Shown here piece by piece: positions 56,384-64,000 of a DNA stretch of 64,000 nucleotides. Source of the DNA: Hepsetus odoe (Eukaryota; Chordata; Actinopteri; Characiformes; Hepsetidae). The position numbers and the translations under genes were made by a program. The notes below the pieces were generated by a model. That model saw only the letters and a list, made by a program, of their open reading frames with translations, was not told the DNA's origin and ran no database searches. Location of the stretch: contig CM029382.1 in the NCBI GenBank assembly GCA_017165825.1, forward strand, positions 21,624,217-21,688,216, given 5' to 3'. The first letter of the stretch is position 1. Each line of letters opens with the position of its first letter.

Positions 56384-56983
56384 GGCACGTGAGCTCCGGG
56401 GTGTCGCGCGCGCTTTCCACGCTTTAGCAAATGAAAAAAAAAACTAAAATAAAAAAACACCTGTCCGCATGAAACGGATCAGGCTGCCTTTACATCTGTT
56501 TTTAAAAAATACATTGAACAAATTACACAATGACGACGCCCCCGTTATTTACCTGTGCGCGTTCACTAACCGAACGCCGCCGCTCGTAAAGGAGTCGCCA
56601 TTACTTTGTAGCTGAGAAGAAATTAAATTTTAAAAAAAATACAAAAGTGCATCGAAAAGTAATAGCGATAACGGCAGCCCGGTCAAGAAAATTATACTTC
56701 TGCGCGCGTTTGTGCGGAGAAACCTGCGCGTCCCCGTAGCGTATTAGCGGGAATAGCTGCGCCTCTGATGCGCCGTTTGCCTACGTTTAGGTGGGCGGCT
56801 GCCGCGATATGGGCGGCGTTACGGTAAAGTCCTGATCGCCGCTGAACGTTTTTGCTTTTGTGTGACAGTTAAAAGTTCGCTGTTTAAAAAGTTTTCGCCG
56901 CGGATCTTCGCCTTTTGTATGTCTTTAAATATTCCGTCTTCATGCTGTAAGTTCGGCGCAGGCCACCAGAAGACAGACCTCAG
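56384..56983. promoter_or_regulatory. CpG-rich bidirectional promoter between col4a3 and a plus-strand gene
   Basis: The stretch just upstream of the col4a3 ATG is rich in CpG, unlike the AT-rich surroundings, and carries two GGGCGG (Sp1-type) boxes at 56,793-56,798 and 56,811-56,816. A perfect E-box CACGTG lies at 56,386-56,391, three bases upstream of the ATG on the minus strand. No clear TATA box is seen on either strand. Paired type IV collagen genes are known to share short bidirectional promoters, so this is read as the shared control region. Transcription start sites are inferred. Confidence 0.7.
56900..56983 (+). other. col4a4: Possible untranslated first exon of the plus-strand gene (col4a4?)
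   Basis: A textbook donor, CAG followed by GTAAGG, lies at 56,981-56,989 at the right edge of the CpG-rich block. The upstream sequence has no useful open frame, so the exon would be non-coding, as COL4A4 exon 1 is known to be. The start is not determined. A second donor-like GTAAGT at 56,947 is an alternative end. Confidence 0.4.
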
Positions 56984-58064
56984 GTAAGGAGGGTCTTTTT
57001 AAAAGCCTTTTACGTGTTTTTTTGTGTGTTTTTGGCAAGTATTCAAACTAACACTTGTCTCGAACCTTTGACCCGTCGTTACATTTTCTGCTCTCTTAAT
57101 AGTGAAAACGAACCGTGTAGTTTTTGTTTTGTTACCTTGGAGATGAACTAATTCTCGGTGCGTGTGTAATGTAGCGTTGCCCTAATATGGAATTAAAGTC
57201 ATTAAAAGTGGGAAACCTTACACCCCAGCGTTTCATCAGTTTGCTGATTTCCTTAAAAAGGCTTTTTGCTTTCCCTAGGAAGCCCATGTACTTACCTAAT
57301 GGGCACTTTATGGGTCACATGTGGTTCTGCAATAAAGAATCATATGGTGCTCATGTGGGACATCCCAAATAACGGGGTTTAAATGGCTCATTTGTGATCT
57401 GGGCCACACATTACTTGGCAGAATCTGGATGAAATCAAATGAAATGCAGGGCACACTTGGCAAACCCTGGACTTTCTTATATGGGACACATTTGCACATG
57501 TTATCTGAGCACCTCTAGACACACGTGTATTTGCCCTCTAAATGGCAAGGCAATCCTATGAATACTACAATAAGAAGCCCTGCATCCTCGATGTCAGTAT
57601 CTGAATTGGATTTTAATTGCATAGTGTTACATCCTGACTACATGGCTCTTTAACAAGTGTTAGGTGGACCTTCCTGTGAACAGTGGTCTTCTGGATCTTT
57701 TGAAGGTGATTTTAAACCCAGCACTGACTTTTGTGTGTCAGGGAAAACAAGTGATCCGGAAAGATCAACTTTGTCCCAGTCCATGCAGCGGTGCCATCCG
57801 TTCTCTCTTCTGTCTCTTAGCCTCTGCTTGTGGCAACAGAGGAAGAGACAGAGAACATTTAAATGCATTTCGGGATTGTGTCTCCAGCTAGACAGTTCCT
57901 CTTTGAATCCTTTGAATCCATTGATTATGCCCTCTGAATTTTGATCTAAGGAGTGTCAGTCTGGAGGTCAAGGGGCAGAGCTACAGAACTGGCCCCGTCA
58001 GACAAACGCCTGCAGAGATTGAGGGCACTTCTAGGACCCGAACACGCCCCGAGTGGCAGGTGAG
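56984..58064. other. Putative first intron and 5' UTR of the plus-strand gene
   Basis: AT-rich to mixed composition. Segment 57,290-57,500 has loosely repeated CACATG/GGGCACA words. 57,660-58,060 is less AT-rich and may include part of the second exon's untranslated leader. No other coding signal is recognised. Confidence 0.4.
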
Positions 58065-58108
58065 ATGACACGCCCCCGCTGGATTACCTGGGTCAGCCTC
58101 CCTGTATG
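58065..58108 (+). CDS. col4a4: Predicted col4a4 first coding exon (start of signal peptide)
   Basis: ATG at 58,065 opens 14 codons plus two bases, MTRPRWITWVSLPV, before a GTGAGA donor. The context GTGAGATGA has a purine at -3 (G at 58,062). The exon could begin at the acceptor-like TCTAAG (57,949) or CTGCAG (58,014). It joins in frame to the exon at 58,480. Assignment to alpha-4 is inference from the head-to-head position, because no collagen repeat is reached in the window. Confidence 0.45.
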
Positions 58109-58479
58109 GTGAGAGTTCACATTGTACTGCTAAATTATTTGAATTCTTTTATAAGCAACTCCCAGTGACACTTAGGATATTCTCTTTTTGTTTTCCAATT
58201 TATCTAGACCCAGATGAACTAGATGGCCAATATATTAGTTTTTACATGTCATGAATGACCAGATTGACCACTTTTGCATTGTTCTGGTCTAAATATTTGC
58301 TGCACAATTACATTTGTAATATGGTAGAGTCACATGTAACAGTTTATATTTATAAGGGGCTGTAAAATGCACCCTAGAACTGTTTCTACTGTATCTCTAA
58401 TGTTTAATGTTAGATAATGAGTCTTGATAATTTATTTCTTTATTATTTCATCTGATTCTTATCTAATTTAAATTTGCAG

Positions 58480-58522
58480 GTGGCTTTTACTGGGACATAT
58501 GTTCAGACCGACTGTGCAAGGG
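58480..58522 (+). CDS. col4a4: Predicted col4a4 second coding exon (end of signal peptide)
   Basis: An AATTTGCAG acceptor and GTGAGT donor bound 43 bases. With the preceding exon the total is exactly 87 bases, 29 codons: a hydrophobic WWLLLGHMF core followed by RPTVQG, ending in phase 0. This is a convincing signal peptide with a cleavable end, comparable to alpha-4 chains whose mature part starts shortly before the 7S cysteines. The next exon was not found before 64,000. Confidence 0.45.
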
Positions 58523-58904
58523 GTGAGTTGTTCACTTTGGATTTTTGCTTTTTGCTTCAGTTTTTGCTTTACCTGCCTATCTGCTTATCAGTATTGGTTC
58601 CTTCTTGAAACACTGGCAATGGAATAGACTGTTCACCAAGATACTCCGCTGTCTTTGTGTACAAACACAAAATAATGGCTCTAGAAACATGGATTGTTAT
58701 GCTGGTTGGAGTGAGACCTGAACGGCTGTGTTTCGCTGATAAAGGATTTGCTGATTGTGATGGATGCAGTGCTTGATTGCATTCTGATCATAATAGCCCA
58801 ATATTGGATCAAATATCAAAGCATAGAGCTCTGCATGGTTTCAGTAGCATGGGACTGCCTTTGAAGCCTAGCAGCATGTGATCCAAAGTGGGTTATGTAC
58901 TCTG

Positions 58905-58965
58905 TGCTAGGTACTGTGTATATGGCTGAAATGACAAAACCTACTTGACTACTTAACTACTTGAA
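58905..58965 (+). mobile_element. L2-like LINE tail fragment
   Basis: TGTGTATATGGCTGAAATGAC and CTACTTGACTACTT match the very end of the L2-like copies. Sixty bases only. Confidence 0.5.
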
Positions 58966-59361
58966 GGCATATGCAATCAAAAGACCAACCACTTTTGTGA
59001 GTGCCAGCTGAGGAAGGGCTATTTGAAGAAAAAAGAAATATTTGATAAAATGGCCAAAAAGGCATTTGATCTTTGATGGATTTATGAGAAGGACAGGAAC
59101 ACTGAGTACATTTTATGTAAGGGTTTATATGAATGAGAGTATGTTTGTGTATTTGAATGCCTCTATCTGGGTATTGATTATCTTTGCTGCACTTGGTGAC
59201 CTCGTCTACAACTACTGGCTGAGATCAGGCTGGATCTCTCTGAGTCTGTCTGATGGAACGATAAAGGCTCAGAGCCACAGCTGGATACAGAACATTACTT
59301 AGGGTGGGAGATGGAAGATGGAAGCAGATAGGTGCTATCTTTCAGCAATGGGGAAGAAAGT

Positions 59362-59362
<1 letters not shown>

Positions 59363-59416
<54 letters not shown>

Positions 59417-59452
59417 AAGAGAGAGGGACAGAGAGAGAGAGGGAGAGAGAGA
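59363..59452. repeat. (GA)n microsatellite
   Basis: GA tract with GGA interruptions, about 90 bases. Confidence 0.95.
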
Positions 59453-60289
59453 ATAAGCACAGAAAAGATAAGGAGGTTTGCATGGATGCTTGTCCTTACC
59501 TCTGCACAAGGGGCATGGAATGCAGACATCCCTTCCATCAATAAAAACAATCCGGCTGAACAACCAGAACAGAGACAGTGGGTGAGGAGTGAGGCCAAAA
59601 GGGCAAATAGAGGCACAGAGGAGAATGGAAGCTAGATGGGTTTGTATTTATATTTTCAAAATATTGGTCCCTAATAATGAAATATATTTCTGAAATGCAT
59701 AACAATCATGATCATTAAAAGAACATTACAGACAAATCAAATAACTTTTTTTTTTTTTTTAACTGCGCAATGGCTAGGATATATTAGACAGTCAGCTAGA
59801 AGCTAGTTCTTGTAGCTGACATGCTGGGCTCAGGAGAAATGGGCAGGCATTATGGCTGGACAATTAGTTCGGAACATCATCTTCATGGGAAGGCTTATGG
59901 GCACTCTTGGTCAGCAGTGGCGACATTAAGATTCATGCTAACAACTCAGCCACAGCATAAGGTTATGGGAAATAGTATTTCCACAACAGCTGGATGGTTT
60001 CATGTTGTAAAAGAGCACCACAGATGCAATGTTTGAATCTGTCAGGTAGAGCTGAATTGTGTCTTTGTGGACTATATGACAACCATATGACAGGTTGCTT
60101 TTAAAGGAGTTGTGGTTTTGTATGAGGAGGTCAGGAGGCAGTGCGACAATGTTGAGGTTTGCTGTAGGAGTGATGGATATGTAGAGGATTAGCACTGAGC
60201 CCTTTGCGTGGGATGGACAGGTTGACAGATGAGGTTAGGCAGGAGTCCCAGTATTCTGTGATGTTTGCAGATGACATTGTGATCTATAT

Positions 60290-60295
60290 ATCTAG

Positions 60296-60345
<50 letters not shown>
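60290..60345. repeat. (TA)n microsatellite
   Basis: About 23 TA units flanked by ATCTAG on both sides, giving a perfect palindrome. Confidence 0.95.
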
Positions 60346-61201
60346 AGCAACATTCAGAGGATTGTTTTTGTTTGTTAGAAACTGCTAATCCCTGCATCAG
60401 TTTCATAACTTTTTGCCTGTTGAAACATATTAATCACGGCAGTACCCATCCAATGGTATTTGCTTAGGTAATCCAGATGTTCACATTTTTAGCTAGGCAT
60501 TGTATTTGTTTAGGGCATGTATAGCACTATGTGCATTTTATGCAAAATCAGTGGGAATGAGGCAGAGAGAAAGTGAAGGGAGACCTAAAGTAATATTTTT
60601 TCCAAACCGCACATCCCTCAGTGTGTGATTATACGTGTATAAATGCCCCGAGTACACTGATTTTTGAGAATGGGGTCAACAGTGAGACCGTAAAGCTGGA
60701 CCCAAATGAAAGGTTGTCAGAATACAGATGCTGTCATAGCATGTACGCACTCACACCAGGCATACACACTGACACACTTCTGCACATATATAAGTATTTT
60801 TTGACATATTTCACGTATATTCATACTTATGCATTGTCTTAGGTCCACCTGTTCAGTCACACATATGTGTGCACACATACACACACACACACACACACAA
60901 ACACACATACACAGAAATATACCTGCGCATTTAAGTTGAAGCTGTGCAGTGTCTTGCTAAAATGCATGTCAAAATTATTATTCATCCACATGTTTATGAT
61001 ACCGCTTCTTCCTGTCTTCCACACCTCTTTCTGGAAATAGCATGGAGTGAGCTCTTGAGAAAACTCATTCTAGAGGAAAGGTACTATAGTGCTGTTCTGT
61101 ACAGGCTTGAATGTGAATCGCTGCAGGCTCAATATTGCCTGTTTATTGTGGTACAGCAAAGGCACCACTTGAATGTAGTAGTTTAAGCCTTTCACAGTAG
61201 C

Positions 61202-61204
<3 letters not shown>

Positions 61205-61239
<35 letters not shown>

Positions 61240-61241
61240 CC
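61205..61241. repeat. (ATT)n microsatellite
   Basis: About 12 ATT units. Confidence 0.95.
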
Positions 61242-61589
61242 TCATTAGTATGTCTGTTGGCCTTTTTGTCTGGTTTCCTTTTTTCCATAAAATTTCAATT
61301 GTCCTGGCTATAACCAATGTTTATATGTGAAATACTTTTAATTGTTTTTCCTTCCTGTTTAACACAAAATACCTATCAGCCTCTACTGTCTCACCTGAAA
61401 AACTGGGTGGTCAAATGTGCAAGGCATAGTGTTCTATGTAATTTAACAATTGTAAATAAAAGCCATAAATCTGATCTCTCAAGTCATGTTCTTTTATATG
61501 AAACCAAAATGTCTTTAATTGAAGACAAAAAATAAAAATAAATTGGCCTTGCTTTTCCAGTATTCTTGGTGGAAACTGTATATCCCACA

Positions 61590-61665
61590 CAGGTCCCATC
61601 ATAATGAGATAATCAATTTTATTCACTTAACATGTCAGAGGTTTTAATGTTGCAGCTGATGTGTG
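61590..61665 (-). mobile_element. Terminal fragment of a Tc1/mariner-like element
   Basis: CATCATAATGAGATAATCAA and CAGAGGTTTTAATGTTGCAG resemble the terminus of the element at 63,130-63,830. Confidence 0.4.
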
Positions 61666-62084
61666 TATAACGTTGCAAAAACCTTCAAAAACCTTTCTTC
61701 AGAATAGGTTTATTGGTTTTCAGTTTAGCTTACTACCCATCATAGAAGAATGTTTTGTTTTAATCTACAGGTTTAAAACAAGTAAATTGTGAAACAGTGT
61801 GCCAGTCATGTTTATGCACTGTGGACTGTTGCTGGTACTACACTATATAAACTAAAGTATGAAGATCCCTAAACATCACAGCTATATCAAACATCCCATT
61901 TCAAATCATAAACCTTAGTATGAATTTAGCCTTTTCTTAGCAGTTCTAACTACAAAGATTAGGTGATTCTTCTGTACTATATGCTTCACTACTAAGCTGC
62001 CTTGCACTATGCTTGCTGGACTACTACCTCACAGATGCGCTGTTGTTGTTACTGTGCATTAAAAGTGCTGATGATTGACTGATG

Positions 62085-62290
62085 CTGCTCTAGCAAGAAT
62101 TTTACAAACTGATTTTGGCAGAGGTGGCATCCTATAACAGTGCCATACTGGCAGTATGGCCCATCCTACTGCTAATGTTTGTCTTTGGAGACTGCATGAT
62201 TATGGCATAATTTTGCTACAAGTGTCAAATATAGACACACACTCCATTCGACTTTTTACATAACCTGTATGGGGAAAGCTGTGTTGCTTG
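62085..62290 (-). pseudogene. Tc1-like transposon fragment
   Basis: GGTGGCATCCTATAACAGTG and CTACTGCTAATGTTTGTCTT match the N-terminal transposase and 5' end of a common fish Tc1 element on the minus strand. Confidence 0.5.
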
Positions 62291-63129
62291 CAACAAATAA
62301 AACAAACTAAGCTTGAATTATGTTTATGGGGTAAAAAATGATGTAATTGTTTCAAATGCGTAGAATGGTGCAAAGCATGATGTTTTGCATTTTTTAATGT
62401 TTAATTAAAATTGATACATCAGTCTTTTATGCACTCTGTGAACTGAAGTGAAACTTAGGAGGATAGTTGTTGGATTGTGATTATATAGTCTGCCTGCCAC
62501 TTACAGTGCATACAAAACCATAATCACTGCAGTAAGTGGGTTAAACACATGCCTAAAACATACTTATATGGTACTCACAACCAGAGTACGTGTGATGGAG
62601 TGCCTAAAGTTAGACAAGAGGATGAACATATGACCTGAGGGTTTAGGTTTTACTATCGCGGTTCTATTCTAAATTTCCATCCTGCTCCTTCACGTTCTTT
62701 CAGCTGAAGATGCATTCTTGAAATGCTAACAGCCATATTGGAGTTGAGGCATGATGTTTATTCAAAATGGTTGCACAGAAATGGTAAACACCTATTTAAA
62801 TGGGTCAAAATATACTTGGACAGGTGCCACATACCTGGGCGCACTGCCAATGAATAACCTATGTGTGAGAAATGCTGTTTGATTTCCATCTTTTGGCACT
62901 TTTGCAAGGCTTATGCAAACAGTGTATATGCACATGCGAAATGACTTCACAAGAAAGGTGTTTTCTATTGCCTGTGCTTGTGCTCATACAGTGTCAATGT
63001 ATTACTAGCAATACTAGCAATAATTCATTGTATTAGGCTTTTGATTTATAAAAATCTTTTGCTAGATGTTTGTAGTAATGCATGATGCTTTTAAACACCC
63101 TGATCCAACATGGCAATAAAATCACTTAA

Positions 63130-63835
63130 CTAATTTTGTAGATTTCCTTTTTTGCCACCATCACAGCTCTAACCTGTTTAGGCATGGATCCACAAGGCCT
63201 TTTGGATGTGGTATCTGGCACTAAGAGGTTACCAGCAATTATTTTTTTATTTAAGTTCTGTAAGTTTTGAAGCAGTGCCTGCATGGACTAGTTGGTCCAT
63301 CACATCCCATAGATGTTTGAGTGGATTGAGATATGTGTTATTTAGAGGGCAAGTCAACCCCTTGAACTCTTTGGATGTTCCTCAAAACCATTCCTGAGCA
63401 TTGTTTCTAGTGTGGCATGTTCTGCTGAAAGAACCCACTGCCATTAAAGAATGCAATTGCCAAGACAAAATTACTTTGTCTACAACAAATTTAGTAGTAA
63501 CACACACGCAAATGGCAGGACCCAAGGTTTTTCAGCAGTACCCTAGGTTTATTTTTATTGCTCAGATGCCCAGTGTAGGTGTTTTAGCCAGTGAACAGAG
63601 ATCAGCATGGGTACTCTGAGTGGTCTGCAGCTGTGCAACTCTATATGAAGCCAGTGGCGATGCACTTTGTGTTCTGATCCCCCTTGTCAAAGTCAGTCAG
63701 ATCCTCTCCCATTTTCTTGGATTCCAACACATCAGCTGAAAGAAGTGAGAAGTATGCTATTGTAACAATATAATCAATGTTATTCACTTGATCTGTGGTT
63801 TTAATGCTATGGTTGATATGTATGCACATGTTGGT
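63130..63835 (-). pseudogene. Tc1/mariner-like DNA transposon, decayed
   Basis: Extended similarity (recalled) to a widespread fish element: CATCACATCCCATAGATG, GGCAAGTCAACCCCTTGAAC, CATTCCTGAGCATTG, AAATGGCAGGACCCAAGG, CAGCATGGGTACTCTGAGTG and the terminus-like AATCAATGTTATTCACTTGA. The transposase would be on the minus strand, with many frameshifts and deletions. Confidence 0.6.
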
Positions 63836-64000
63836 GTATAAGTGCACAAGTGAATGTGTGTTATCTACTATGTAGAAGGTTTTGTCTACTCTGTATCCTG
63901 TTGCACTTGCCCTGTGGAGCAGGCATACAGGTGAAAGAGAGGGATGGGGGAAGAGAGAGATACAAAGATAATGGAAGAATGGAAGAAATCCAGACTGAAG

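Larger units (their letters stand above)
38756..56320. other. col4a3 intron 1 (17.6 kb)
   Basis: Separates the signal peptide exon from the 7S exon. It is built largely of Tc1 remnants, SINEs, microsatellites and LINE pieces listed separately. Stretches with nothing recognised: 40,400-41,950, 42,800-43,950, 45,060-46,320, 47,740-48,190, 48,270-49,480, 49,900-50,950 and 53,200-54,670. Confidence 0.7.
58523..64000. other. Putative intron of the plus-strand gene
   Basis: No collagen-like exon found on either strand. Contains the microsatellites and Tc1-type remnants listed separately. Confidence 0.5.

Noticed and set aside
61769..61860. Cys-rich stretch after an acceptor-like CTACAG on plus strand (NCETVCQSCLC), a possible col4a4 7S exon
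   Set aside because: In the phase required by the preceding exon it begins GTT TAA (stop), the cysteine spacing differs from the 7S motif, and no Gly-X-Y follows before a stop.
1..64000. CRISPR array, operon or phage-like system
   Set aside because: The window is vertebrate intron-exon sequence; repeats are microsatellites and transposons with no spacer-repeat regularity.

Overview
This is vertebrate genomic DNA, almost certainly from a teleost fish. It has spliced genes with short exons in long AT-rich introns, many CA/GA microsatellites, and the repeat mix typical of fish genomes (Tc1/mariner remnants, L2/CR1- and RTE-type LINEs, tRNA-derived SINEs, solo LTRs). I see no bacterial-style genes, no CRISPR and no stand-alone RNA gene.

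The main gene runs on the minus strand from 56,383 down past base 1. It is a type IV (basement-membrane) collagen, best called col4a3, the alpha-3(IV) chain. I could place 48 consecutive coding exons: a signal-peptide exon (56,321-56,383), a 7S cysteine exon (38,699-38,755), then 46 exons of Gly-X-Y repeat. The reading frame stays intact across all 47 junctions and gives about 1,426 residues before the window ends. The C-terminal NC1 domain and the last collagen exons lie outside, to the left. Exons 1-18 all join in phase 0; from exon 19 on most junctions split a glycine codon (phase 1). Exons 23-48 are very rich in cysteine: 43 in about 972 residues.

To the right, a CpG- and GC-box-rich stretch (about 56,384-56,983) looks like a bidirectional promoter. 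On the plus strand a possible untranslated exon ending at 56,983 is followed by two small coding exons (58,065-58,108 and 58,480-58,522). These join in frame into a 29-residue signal peptide. The head-to-head layout of vertebrate COL4A3/COL4A4 suggests this is the start of col4a4, whose next exons would lie beyond 64,000. The two chains are known to assemble with alpha-5 into the alpha-3/4/5(IV) network of specialised basement membranes.

The remaining sequence is intronic and packed with mobile-element debris. Notable items are an L2-like LINE split by a solo LTR with a 5-bp target duplication (20,194-21,999), a second L2-like copy (24,030-26,134), two nearly identical short retroposon insertions with 12-14 bp target duplications (9,116-9,233 and 23,504-23,625), several decayed Tc1/mariner elements, a long palindromic MITE (30,276-30,629), and many SINEs. 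Intron 1 of col4a3 alone is 17.6 kb (38,756-56,320) and is mostly repeats.
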